Part shown: positions 1-9,573 of the stretch, piece by piece
Position numbering within the stretch: position 1 is the first letter of the stretch
Layout of the letters: each line of letters starts with the position of its first letter
Origin: Vibrio sp. NTOU-M3
Lineage (GTDB): Bacteria > Pseudomonadota > Gammaproteobacteria > Enterobacterales > Vibrionaceae
Direction of reading: 5' to 3'
DNA length: 64,000 nucleotides
Assembly (NCBI RefSeq): GCF_040869035.1
Contig: NZ_CP162100.1
Span: 248,001-312,000 of the forward strand
Made by a program: the position numbers and the translations under genes
The notes under the pieces: generated by a model
Told to the model about the DNA's origin: nothing
Seen by the model: the letters and a program-made list of their open reading frames with translations, nothing else
Database searches by the model: none

Positions 1-1
1 A

Positions 2-325
2 TACAAATGGCGTGAAATGCCGTTCCCAGTAAACACTAGATACTACGATTTTTATCGCTCGTATTTTGCAAAACCAAAAGAACCTGCAAAAAAAGCGGCA
101 CCGCTCCCAAAGCCTAAACCCTCTGCTAGTCAACTTCCAGCGTCTCTAAAACCAGATGAGATAGTGCTGGATCACGTAGCAGAGGGGGATAGGGTAAGCA
201 ACAAAATTGTTGGAACACATAAGCCAAAGCAAAAAAAATATGGTGTAAAACATAAGCTAGGAAAACTGATTAGAGATCCGGTTGGTGTTTTTCGTCGTAA
301 GTTAAGTGCTAAGTCTAAAAACTAG
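2..325 (+). CDS. C-terminal end of an unidentified capsule-locus protein (partial)
   Basis: The reading frame is open to the left edge of the window, so only the last 107 residues are visible and the first in-window Met (base 17) is probably internal. The fragment begins with an aromatic and basic stretch (YKWREM, then [10 protein letters not shown]). It continues into a Lys/Pro/Ala-rich linker and ends in a basic tail with the motif RDPVGVF. No catalytic motif is present. The gene ends 2 bases before the acetyltransferase gene, so the two are probably co-transcribed. Position next to kpsC suggests a capsule glycosyltransferase or export protein, but the family cannot be named from the tail alone. 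Confidence 0.6.
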   Translation, partial: YKWREMPFPVNTRYYDFYRSYFAKPKEPAKKAAPLPKPKPSASQLPASLKPDEIVLDHVAEGDRVSNKIVGTHKPKQKKYGVKHKLGKLIRDPVGVFRRKLSAKSKN

Positions 326-327
326 GA

Positions 328-966
328 ATGAATAAATTGGAATCTGACTATTCTGAAGTAGCGGCGTCTTGTCACTTTGATGAGACAGCCGAAATAGAGC
401 ATCCAGTGCATTGTGGACCTCGTAGTCAGGTCCATGGTATGTGCGAAGTAGGTGCTTTTCTGTTCCTAAATACTGACAGTATCATTTATCCACATGTGAA
501 AATTGGGCGTTATTGCTCTATAGCTCGAAATTGTGAAATCGGTGTTGCTAGTCATCCAATAAACTATATGTCAACACATAGTTTTCAATACCACACTGCG
601 CAGTTCCCTAAATATCCGGGCTACAAAGATAGTGTTCGGCGAGTTAAGCATCGAGCACATCCGGACACAGTGATTGGAAATGATGTATGGATAGGAGCAA
701 AAGCCGTAATACTATCTGGAATTACCATCGGTGATGGTGCAGTTATTGCGGCGGGATCTGTTGTAACAAAGGATGTTCCCCCCTATGCCGTTGTAGGTGG
801 AATTCCAGCTAAGCTCATAAAATATCGTTTTGGTCATAGTGAAATCACTGAACTATTACGTTTAAGGTGGTGGGAGTTACCGTTTGAGAAACTTGGCAAT
901 TTAAGCTTTGACAATATTCGTTTGTGTATCTCTGAACTCGAAGAGATACGTGGGAGTGAATATTAG
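328..966 (+). CDS. Hexapeptide-repeat acyltransferase (CatB/LbH type)
   Basis: This 212-residue protein has the imperfect hexapeptide repeats of left-handed beta-helix acyltransferases. One run lies around residues 50-75 (VKIGRYCSI) and a second around 113-150 ([14 protein letters not shown], then [13 protein letters not shown]). A His-containing loop (ASHP) precedes the second coil and a conserved GGIPAKLI segment follows, as in xenobiotic and sugar O-/N-acetyltransferases of the CatB/VatD type. The likely role is acetylation of a capsule or LPS sugar using acetyl-CoA in the cytoplasm; the acceptor cannot be predicted. The start lies 2 bases after the preceding stop with no good ribosome site, which suggests translational coupling. 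The 3' end overlaps the likely kpsC start. Confidence 0.85.
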   Translation: MNKLESDYSEVAASCHFDETAEIEHPVHCGPRSQVHGMCEVGAFLFLNTDSIIYPHVKIGRYCSIARNCEIGVASHPINYMSTHSFQYHTAQFPKYPGYKDSVRRVKHRAHPDTVIGNDVWIGAKAVILSGITIGDGAVIAAGSVVTKDVPPYAVVGGIPAKLIKYRFGHSEITELLRLRWWELPFEKLGNLSFDNIRLCISELEEIRGSEY

Positions 967-2929
967 ACTCACAGTTTTTTCAAAAGGGATCCTTCAGCTA
1001 AAGAACTTACGTCTTTTTCTTGATGATCAGGCTGAACTTGTTATGCCTTTCAAACCAAGTGATGGCGTAATTGGCTGGGGGCATAAGCCCACAGCTCGCA
1101 GAGCTCGTAATTATGCAGCAAAAAATCAGCTGCCTTATGTTGCGCTTGAAGATGGCTTTCTTCGCTCCGTTGGACTGGGTGTTTCTGGTGTTCCGCCGCT
1201 TAGCTTAGTCGTGGATGAGGTGGGTATTTATTACGATGCTCACCAGCCCTCGAAGCTGGAGCAGTTGATTGCCGCTAGCGAGACACTGTCAGACGAGCAG
1301 TTGGCGCGCAGTCAGCGTTGTATTGATGCGTTTCGCCAGTCTCGATTGTCAAAATACAACCAGTTAACTTGCGATCCAGAGTTGACCAAAGTGTTACCCA
1401 AAGTCGTAGTGCTTGATCAAACCATAGGTGATGCGTCGGTTTCCGGTGCTATGGCAGACCAAACCAGTTTCGTGGAGATGCTTAAGCAAGCCTTAGATAC
1501 TCATCCTGAAGAGACGATTTGGGTCAAAGTGCATCCCGATGTTGTGGTTGGGAAAAAGCGAGGTTTTCTCTATCCGTTGTCGTTTGAACATCCACGGCTG
1601 AAGTTGTATAGCCAGAGCGTCAATCCGTGGGCGTTTTTAGACAGTGTTGAACATGTTTACACCGTGTCTAGCCTGATGGGGTTTGAAGCCCTGCTGGCAG
1701 GTTGCACTGTCCACTGTTTTGGGTTGCCATTTTATGCGGGTTGGGGGCTGACGCATGATCGCTTAAATTGTGAACGACGCAATCAACCTCGTAATCTAAG
1801 ACAAGTTTTTCATGCCGCTTACATTGACTATGCCCGCTACGTGGATCCTATCTTAGGCGAGCGTTGTGAGCTTGAAGATGTGATTTATTATTGCATAGAT
1901 CGTATGGCTCAGTTGTCACAACCCGTGCTCAAAATCAATGTCAGCGGTCTTTCTTGGTGGAAGCAACGTTGGATCGGTGACTATCTTAGCGCTTGGCGTT
2001 ACCAAGCGGATCAAAGTGCTGATATCAAGCAATTAGCTTGGGGGCGAAAAGCGTTAGCTGAAGGCACCATTTGTGTTGAAGATGGTTTTTTACGTTCTGT
2101 CGGACTGGGCGTGCACTTCCATCGCCCAATCTCTTTAGTGCGTGATGGCAGCAGTATCTATTTTGATGCCACCAAGCCCAGTGATTTAGAGCTGGCGCTA
2201 AATGGCGCATCACATTCATCGTGGCAGCAGCAACGTGCACGCAAGCTGATTCAAAAGCTTAATGCTGCTCACCTCACCAAATATAACGTGGGGGACGACA
2301 CCACACTTTCTTTGCCCGAGAGCGCCACTAGTATTTTAGTGCCGGGTCAGGTTGAAGGGGATGCTTCCATTGAGTTTGGTTCTCCAGAAGTCAAAAGCAA
2401 TGCTGAGCTGTTAAAACGAGTGCGTTTGAATCATCCGGATGCGTACATCGTTTACAAACCTCATCCTGATGTATTAGCGGGTCAACGCGACGACGGTCAG
2501 TGGCAAGGCGAGTTTCTTCAATATGCTGATTGCGTTGTGCAACAGACCAGTATGTCTTCCTTGCTGCATTGTGTTGATGAAGTGCACACAATGACCTCAT
2601 TGACGGGGTTTGAGGCGCTACTACGTGGCAAAAAAGTGGTGACTTATGGTCTGCCATTTTATGCCGGTTGGGGGTTAACACATGACAGAGTGAATTGCCC
2701 ACGTCGCACCAATCGTTTAAGCCTTGAAAGTTTAGTGTATGAAGCGTTAATTGCTTACCCGACCTATGTTGACCCGTTGACGCGCCAGCCATGCACGGTG
2801 GAGCAAGCGGTGAGCCGTTTGGCTTTGCTTAAAAATGGTGATCAGCAAGTTAGCGACAAAAAACTGCAATTATTATTGGCATTGAAGAGGACAAAACGCT
2901 GGGTAAAGCGTAATCTGCTTGGCAGATGA
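956..2929 (+). CDS. kpsC: Capsule Kdo transferase KpsC (dual-domain)
   Basis: KpsC is the retaining beta-Kdo transferase that builds the poly-Kdo linker on lyso-phosphatidylglycerol in group 2-type capsules. The protein is an internal tandem duplication. [12 protein letters not shown] occurs in both halves, as does [14 protein letters not shown], matching the two transferase modules of the family. I chose GTG at 956, which gives 657 residues beginning [12 protein letters not shown] and fits the family N-terminus (E. coli KpsC is about 675 aa). A frame-open ATG at 908 would add residues encoded inside the acetyltransferase gene and is less likely. The start overlaps the upstream gene by 11 bases. 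kdsB and kdsA downstream supply the CMP-Kdo donor. KpsS, KpsM, KpsT, KpsD and KpsE are not in this window. Confidence 0.92.
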   Translation: MNIRLTVFSKGILQLKNLRLFLDDQAELVMPFKPSDGVIGWGHKPTARRARNYAAKNQLPYVALEDGFLRSVGLGVSGVPPLSLVVDEVGIYYDAHQPSKLEQLIAASETLSDEQLARSQRCIDAFRQSRLSKYNQLTCDPELTKVLPKVVVLDQTIGDASVSGAMADQTSFVEMLKQALDTHPEETIWVKVHPDVVVGKKRGFLYPLSFEHPRLKLYSQSVNPWAFLDSVEHVYTVSSLMGFEALLAGCTVHCFGLPFYAGWGLTHDRLNCERRNQPRNLRQVFHAAYIDYARYVDPILGERCELEDVIYYCIDRMAQLSQPVLKINVSGLSWWKQRWIGDYLSAWRYQADQSADIKQLAWGRKALAEGTICVEDGFLRSVGLGVHFHRPISLVRDGSSIYFDATKPSDLELALNGASHSSWQQQRARKLIQKLNAAHLTKYNVGDDTTLSLPESATSILVPGQVEGDASIEFGSPEVKSNAELLKRVRLNHPDAYIVYKPHPDVLAGQRDDGQWQGEFLQYADCVVQQTSMSSLLHCVDEVHTMTSLTGFEALLRGKKVVTYGLPFYAGWGLTHDRVNCPRRTNRLSLESLVYEALIAYPTYVDPLTRQPCTVEQAVSRLALLKNGDQQVSDKKLQLLLALKRTKRWVKRNLLGR

Positions 2930-2950
2930 ACATCAAAAAGGATACCCAGT

Positions 2951-3676
2951 GTGAAAAAAGCCATTTTCCTCGATATGGATGAAACCTTGTGTGCGACATC
3001 TCAAGCGGATGTGGTCGCCAGAGAGAAGTTGCAGCAGTGGCTAGGTGAGCAATACCCAAGTCTTGATGTTGCGTTATTTACCGAGCGCTATCTCCAAGGT
3101 GTGTATAAAAACCTCAATGCAGAGTTCCCGGAGTTGGTTGCATTGTTGCCCGATGAGCATGCGTTTCGTTGTCGCCTAATTCAAACCTTGCTGGCTGAGC
3201 AAGATATTGTGGTTGAGTTAGCGCAAGCGCAGCAGGTGCAGCACTACTTTGATCAAGCACGCATGGCGGCATTTGATTTCTATCCGGGTGTGAAAACGTT
3301 GCTGGGTGAACTGCGCCAACATTACACCTTAGTGGTGATCACCAACGGTCCGGTCTTTTCACAGCACCCGAAGTTGGCAGCTGTAGCGATGGAACAGTGG
3401 GTCGACCACATCATCGTGGGTGGTGAAGAACCCGAAGAAAAACCAGCGGCAAGTATTTTTAATAAAGCGCTCGCCCTTGCAGGCTGTGAAGCCATGCAGG
3501 CGATTCATGTTGGTGACTCACTCAGTAGCGATATTGTAGGGGCCAACCAAATGGGGATTACCAGTGTCTGGGTACGTCAACCTGACGTGACACCTACGGC
3601 AGAAAACGCCCCTGATTTCACCGTGAATCACCTTACCGAATTACCTCAAATCTTGGCTGAATGGGCAGAGAAATAA
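2951..3676 (+). CDS. HAD-superfamily phosphatase (YjjG/NANP-like), candidate Kdo-8-P phosphatase
   Basis: This 241-residue HAD hydrolase starts at GTG 2951. It shows motif I DMDET (D8 and D10), motif II VITNG, the motif III lysine in EEKPA, and motif IV GDSLSSDI. A helical cap of about 100 residues lies between motifs I and II, so it is a subfamily IA HAD of the YjjG or N-acylneuraminate-9-phosphatase kind. It lies between kpsC and kdsB-kdsA, on the same strand with gaps of 21 and about 40 bases. Kdo synthesis needs a phosphatase between KdsA and KdsB. The usual enzyme, KdsC, is a capless HAD. From position I infer that this gene may supply that step, but the substrate is unproven and a general nucleotide or sugar phosphatase is the alternative. 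Confidence 0.8.
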   Translation: MKKAIFLDMDETLCATSQADVVAREKLQQWLGEQYPSLDVALFTERYLQGVYKNLNAEFPELVALLPDEHAFRCRLIQTLLAEQDIVVELAQAQQVQHYFDQARMAAFDFYPGVKTLLGELRQHYTLVVITNGPVFSQHPKLAAVAMEQWVDHIIVGGEEPEEKPAASIFNKALALAGCEAMQAIHVGDSLSSDIVGANQMGITSVWVRQPDVTPTAENAPDFTVNHLTELPQILAEWAEK

Positions 3677-3716
3677 ACTTCTCTTAATGACATTCAGCCT
3701 CTTTAATGGAAGCTGT

Positions 3717-5341
<1,625 letters not shown>

Positions 5342-5364
5342 AGTGAGATATCTGGTTTCGGGGG

Positions 5365-5391
5365 GTATCGATGCTTTTTAAGCATCGATAC
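5365..5391 (+). terminator. Perfect 10-bp hairpin between kdsA and gfcA
   Basis: GTATCGATGC and its exact complement flank a 7-base loop (TTTTTAA). No T-tract follows on the + strand, so this is not a canonical intrinsic terminator. It may stabilise the 3' end of the kpsC-kdsA message, attenuate transcription, or act as a regulatory structure in the gfcA leader. Confidence 0.5.
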
Positions 5392-5427
5392 AGATAGAAA
5401 CAGCTATATTTGCTATTGGAGGTAAAT

Positions 5428-5661
5428 ATGAAAAAAACAGCACTCGCGCTTGTTGCGACCATGTTGTTTAGCGGTGCGGCTTTAGCATCAGACGGTGAGC
5501 ACGTTGGTGCTGCTGCGGGTGACAAAGCGGCTGCAACGGCAGCTGTCGGCACGGTATCTAACACAGCAGTGGGTATCGGTGCATTGGCTGCTGCTGGTGT
5601 TGTCGTGGTTGCGAGTAACTCAGACTCAAGCACGACAACAACGGTAACGACCGCTAAGTAA
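5428..5661 (+). CDS. GfcA/YjbE-like small exported Ala/Gly/Thr-rich protein
   Basis: The 77-residue protein has a clear signal peptide (MKKTALALVATML, cleavage after ALA near residue 21). The mature part is rich in Ala and Gly with a hydrophobic run (GVVVVA) and ends in a Ser/Thr-rich tail. It is the first gene of a gfcABCD/yjbEFGH-like set, and its size and composition fit GfcA/YjbE, whose biochemical role is unknown. I chose ATG 5428 because TTGGAGG lies just upstream; the frame also has an upstream TTG at 5410. Hairpins lie both upstream (5365) and downstream (5673), so this small gene may be expressed more strongly than the gfcB-D genes. Confidence 0.75.
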   Translation: MKKTALALVATMLFSGAALASDGEHVGAAAGDKAAATAAVGTVSNTAVGIGALAAAGVVVVASNSDSSTTTTVTTAK

Positions 5662-5672
5662 CCTTTCAAATC

Positions 5673-5699
5673 AAGGCAACCTCTCAGGTTGCCTTGCTC
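5673..5699 (+). terminator. Hairpin between gfcA-like and gfcB-like genes
   Basis: AAGGCAACC and GGTTGCCTT form a perfect 9-bp stem around TCTCA, followed by GCTCATTTT. The T-tract is interrupted, which fits a leaky terminator that lets some transcripts run into the gfcB-D genes. Confidence 0.6.
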
Positions 5700-5722
5700 A
5701 TTTTCAGCGGATTTAAGTTTCA

Positions 5723-6409
5723 ATGATGCGTTTTATCTATCCGACACTTGTGGCAACAAGTGTACTTCTTAGTGGCTGCACGCAAAACATGCGTGATCTG
5801 TCAGATTCTTTTGAGCTGGCCATGTTTGGCGTTGGGGATCATTCCATTACCACCGAGATGGTGAACCAGTCGCCCTATGCCAGTATGTACGCACGCCAAG
5901 GTGATGAAAGTCCGTTGGCGCTATTGGTATTAGCGTGGGCGGAACCTGGGCTTCCAGAACTGGCTCAGGCATTGAAGTGGCTTTCGGCCAGTGAAGAGAT
6001 GTTGGTTACTCAAGCGGGGCGAATTACAAAAACCGTTAACTTGCCAAACAGCAACTTGATCTCCGTTCAGGCGACGTCTCCTGATCCACTTAAGCTGGGT
6101 TTGCACTTGGCGAGCACTCCGAAAGCGTGGACGTATACGTTAAGCTGGCAACCCGGGTATCACTTTGGCTACCAAGTTCAATCGCAGTTCAATGTGCATG
6201 GGATTCAGAATAAGGTGCTACCGAATGGTGAACGTGCTTTGTTGTACGTCACAGAAGAGGTTCGCATTGCTGCAATTGACCAGCATTGGCAAAACCAATA
6301 CTGGTTAGATGCCAGCAACGGCAAAGTTGTGGCCTCGGTGCAAACACCTGCTCCGGGTATCACCCCGATAGCGCTGAGTGTCGCAAAACCTTATGGGAGT
6401 CAGTCATGA
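5723..6409 (+). CDS. gfcB: GfcB/YjbF-family outer-membrane lipoprotein
   Basis: This 228-residue protein begins with a lipoprotein signal ending in LLSGC (Cys19) and has the GfcB/YjbF pattern of a hydrophilic body rich in beta-strand and aromatic residues. In E. coli the gfcBCD genes are needed for group 4 capsule assembly, and the yjbEFGH paralogues affect exopolysaccharide. In vibrios the equivalents are often named wbfD/wbfC/wbfB. The Asp residue after Cys+1 that signals inner-membrane retention is absent (CTQN), so outer-membrane sorting is expected. The stop overlaps the next start (ATGA), giving tight translational coupling. Confidence 0.82.
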   Translation: MMRFIYPTLVATSVLLSGCTQNMRDLSDSFELAMFGVGDHSITTEMVNQSPYASMYARQGDESPLALLVLAWAEPGLPELAQALKWLSASEEMLVTQAGRITKTVNLPNSNLISVQATSPDPLKLGLHLASTPKAWTYTLSWQPGYHFGYQVQSQFNVHGIQNKVLPNGERALLYVTEEVRIAAIDQHWQNQYWLDASNGKVVASVQTPAPGITPIALSVAKPYGSQS

Positions 6410-7176
6410 AACGTAAATGGATAAAGCACGGTTGCTTGCTGGGTTTACTGGGCAGCGTTTCCGTGTTCGCTCATGCCGAAGCCGTGAATACGCTTACTGC
6501 AAAATTTGAGCAGCAACACCAAACCACGCTGACTTTCTCACAAGCACCTCGCGCGGATCTATTGGTCCAAGCTGCACTGCAGCATTTACAGCTAAACATG
6601 GCTCAAATTGACTGGCACAATTCGGCGCTGTTTGACGTGCAAGCACCCTATGACTTACCGCAACACGTTTTTGCCATGATTGAACAACAAAGCCAATCAA
6701 ATGATGCTGATCAGGCAACATGGCAGCAGCTATTGGCTAGTCTGAAAACGTATCAGTTTGCTCAACGGATTTTCACACCATTGGATCCCGATACCACGCG
6801 CTTATATCTAAAGGATAACCCAGTACTTGCTGGTGAGCTCCGCTTGCAGCTCAACCGACAGCCGTCAACTGTCACCATCCTTGGGGATGTAGCACATGCT
6901 GGCCCAGTGACATGGCAAGAGCGCCATAGTGCATTGGCATATATTGGTGAAGACAATCTGCGCCACGCTCATTCTAATGTTTGGGTTATTCAGCCGGATG
7001 GCCATGTAGAGCAACATGCCATTGCTTATTGGAATCAGCAATTTAAAGAAGTCGCGCCAGGGGCCATGATTTATGTGCCAATCAAAACTCGTGCAGTTAA
7101 GTCGTCAAATCCGACGTTAAACCAAGATCTCACCCTTGCCATTGTTGAACTTTTGAGAAATCGACTTCCTCTATGA
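6406..7176 (+). CDS. gfcC: GfcC/YjbG-family periplasmic capsule protein
   Basis: The ATG at 6406 overlaps the preceding TGA and gives 256 residues starting MKRKWIKHGCLLG, with a signal peptide cleaved after AHA near residue 25. The frame is open further upstream (6286), but those residues lie inside gfcB and do not look like a signal peptide. Repeated segments such as LRLQLNRQPSTVTILGDVAHAGPVTW resemble the beta-grasp (SLBB-like) domains of E. coli GfcC, related to the periplasmic part of the Wza export channel. The next gene starts within its last codons. Confidence 0.82.
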   Translation: MKRKWIKHGCLLGLLGSVSVFAHAEAVNTLTAKFEQQHQTTLTFSQAPRADLLVQAALQHLQLNMAQIDWHNSALFDVQAPYDLPQHVFAMIEQQSQSNDADQATWQQLLASLKTYQFAQRIFTPLDPDTTRLYLKDNPVLAGELRLQLNRQPSTVTILGDVAHAGPVTWQERHSALAYIGEDNLRHAHSNVWVIQPDGHVEQHAIAYWNQQFKEVAPGAMIYVPIKTRAVKSSNPTLNQDLTLAIVELLRNRLPL

Positions 7177-9371
7177 ATACACTACGACATAACCCGCCAC
7201 GGCCAAAGCGTCACTGCTTGGCCGTGCTGATCGCTAGCAGCTTACTAAGCTCTTTCGTTTCGCATGCAGATGAATTCAGTCAGCCACAGCTCAAACATTC
7301 TCAATCTGATTTCGGTGGCGTTGGGTTAATGCAAATGCCATCGGCACGGATGATGGAAGAAGGCCAACTCGATTTTAGCGCCAGTTATACTGACGAATAT
7401 CTTCACTACACTGCCGCCTTGCAGTTGTTTCCTTGGCTGGAAACCACCATTCGTTATACGCAGGTTCAAGATGTGTTGTACAACAACAATGAAGACTTCA
7501 GTGGCGATACCAAATACACCGACAAATCCATCGATGCCAAGGTAAGGTTATGGCAAGAAAGCTACTGGTTACCACAAGTCTCGCTCGGTTTTCGCGATAT
7601 CGGTGGCACTGGCTTATTTGACGGCGAATACCTCGTTGCCAGTAAACGGTACGGGCCATTAGATTTTACCCTTGGTATAGGCTGGGGATATTTAGCCAAC
7701 CGTGGCAATTTATCCGGAGATAAGTCGAACTCGTATGATTGTGGTCGAGACAGTTCCTATGATGGTGGTGTGATTGAAGTCGGCCGTATGTTTACAGGGT
7801 GTAGCTCCGTATTTGGTGGGGTAGAGTATCAAACGCCGTTTGAGCCGCTGCGCCTTAAACTCGAATACGATGCCAATGATTATTTAAGTGACAGACCGGT
7901 ACTGAAGGGCAAAGTGAGTATGCCTGTATCAACGCCTTGGAACGTCGGTGTTGTGTATGCACTGGCCGATTGGGCTGATCTGCGCCTGAGTTATGAGCGT
8001 GGTAATACCTTTACCGCTGGTTTGACGCTGGGCACCAACATCGGTGAAATGGCACCGACATGGGTGGATACGCCAGCTCCAGCCTATAAACCGAAAACCT
8101 TGAGAACGGATCTGAGTGATGAAGAGTGGCGCAAGCTGAGCCAAGATCTTAATCAGATCGCAGGTTATGAAGAAAATGCCGTTTATTACCGCGATGGTGT
8201 GGTTTATATCGAAGGAGAACAAACCAAATATCGTGACCGAAAAGAAGCAGAAAAACGTGCGGTGACTCTTCTTGCGAATAGTGGATTGAAAGCCAGCCAG
8301 TATCGGATTGTCGAGACAGCGCAATTCCAAGCGTTAACGGAAACTCAAATTGACTCAGCCGCATTTGCTAAAGTGGCCCAACATCAATACCCCGACGCGT
8401 CAATCGAGGATGCGCGTAGTGTGCATGACCCTTTACCTACGACTGGAGAGAAGCGTGTAGAGAGCCGCAGCGCATGGGATTTCGGGGTGGCTCCGGTATT
8501 GCAGCAGTCTTTTGGCGGTGCGGAAGACTTCTATCTCTATGCCATCGGTGTTAGTGCTAATGCTAGTTACCGTTTAGGACGCCATTGGCTGGCTTCGGGA
8601 AGTCTCTATGCGAATATCACCGACAACTACGACAAGTTTAATTATACGGTGCCACCTGATGGTACTGATCTCAAACGTGTTCGCACCTTGAATCGTCAGT
8701 ATTACGAAGATCCCGTACGTATCGACCATTTGCAGCTGACGTACTTTGATGCGTTGGCTTCGGGTTGGTATACCCAAGCGTATGTCGGGTACTTGGAAAC
8801 TATGTTTGCCGGGGCGGGGACTGAATTGCTTTACCGCCCATTGGCATCAAATTGGGCATTCGGGCTGGATGTGAATTATGTAAAACAGCGCGATCCGGAC
8901 TCCATATTGGGCTTGTATCAACAAGAACTGCATTACGACCCACAGACCGAACGTGATTATCGGGTTCAAACCGGAGCCGTGACTGGTCATGCGACGATGT
9001 ATTGGCAGCCACAATTTTGGTCGATGTTAGATAATACCTTATTAAAAGTCAGTGCAGGGCGTTATTTGACCGAAGATGTGGGTGTGACGATCGACTTTTC
9101 TAAACAGTTTGATAGTGGCGTGATTGCCGGTGCCTTTGTGACCAAGACAGACTTGTCTGCAGAAGAGTTTGGTGAAGGAAGTTACTCGAAAGGCTTCTAT
9201 ATCTCGATTCCTATTGATTTATTGACTGTAAAACCGAGCACCAATCGAGTTGGTGTGTCTTGGTTGCCATTGCAACGTGATGGCGGTCAGATGCTCAATC
9301 GTCGTTACAGCTTGTATGGAATGACAGATGCTCGCTCGCCTTGGTTTACTAGAGAAAGTTCTACTGATTAA
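7173..9371 (+). CDS. gfcD: GfcD/YjbH-family outer-membrane beta-barrel protein
   Basis: This 732-residue exported protein has a signal peptide ending near SHA (residue 32) and an N-terminal YjbH segment (GGVGLMQMPSARM) typical of the family. Many alternating strands with aromatic girdles follow, ending with YSKGFYISIPIDLLT near the C-terminus. YjbH/GfcD proteins are predicted dual-barrel outer-membrane proteins that act with GfcB and GfcC in polysaccharide secretion. The ATG overlaps the stop of gfcC by 4 bases. A good terminator lies immediately downstream, closing the transcription unit. Confidence 0.88.
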   Translation: MNTLRHNPPRPKRHCLAVLIASSLLSSFVSHADEFSQPQLKHSQSDFGGVGLMQMPSARMMEEGQLDFSASYTDEYLHYTAALQLFPWLETTIRYTQVQDVLYNNNEDFSGDTKYTDKSIDAKVRLWQESYWLPQVSLGFRDIGGTGLFDGEYLVASKRYGPLDFTLGIGWGYLANRGNLSGDKSNSYDCGRDSSYDGGVIEVGRMFTGCSSVFGGVEYQTPFEPLRLKLEYDANDYLSDRPVLKGKVSMPVSTPWNVGVVYALADWADLRLSYERGNTFTAGLTLGTNIGEMAPTWVDTPAPAYKPKTLRTDLSDEEWRKLSQDLNQIAGYEENAVYYRDGVVYIEGEQTKYRDRKEAEKRAVTLLANSGLKASQYRIVETAQFQALTETQIDSAAFAKVAQHQYPDASIEDARSVHDPLPTTGEKRVESRSAWDFGVAPVLQQSFGGAEDFYLYAIGVSANASYRLGRHWLASGSLYANITDNYDKFNYTVPPDGTDLKRVRTLNRQYYEDPVRIDHLQLTYFDALASGWYTQAYVGYLETMFAGAGTELLYRPLASNWAFGLDVNYVKQRDPDSILGLYQQELHYDPQTERDYRVQTGAVTGHATMYWQPQFWSMLDNTLLKVSAGRYLTEDVGVTIDFSKQFDSGVIAGAFVTKTDLSAEEFGEGSYSKGFYISIPIDLLTVKPSTNRVGVSWLPLQRDGGQMLNRRYSLYGMTDARSPWFTRESSTD

Positions 9372-9379
9372 ACGGAAAA

Positions 9380-9410
9380 GAAAGGTCTGCAATTGCAGGC
9401 CTTTCTTTTA
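9380..9410 (+). terminator. Intrinsic terminator after gfcD
   Basis: AAAGGTCTGCAA and TTGCAGGCCTTT pair (one G-U) with almost no loop, then CTTTT. It closes the gfcA-D unit. Confidence 0.8.
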
Positions 9411-9573
9411 TCCTTAACATTGATAAATTGTCCTTTCGCTGAATTATTGACCTCAGCTTCTTATTTCTATGACTTTGCATGTTGTAGAATGTGCCGCCAT
9501 ATCTTGAAGCCTCTTTCAGTTCGCCTGAAAAGAGATTCAAGCCTAGTTTCCGATTGTGCCCTTGTGAGGTTTT

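Noticed and set aside
2025-2792. Two minus-strand frames within kpsC
   Set aside because: Antisense to a recognisable duplicated enzyme; no supporting signals.
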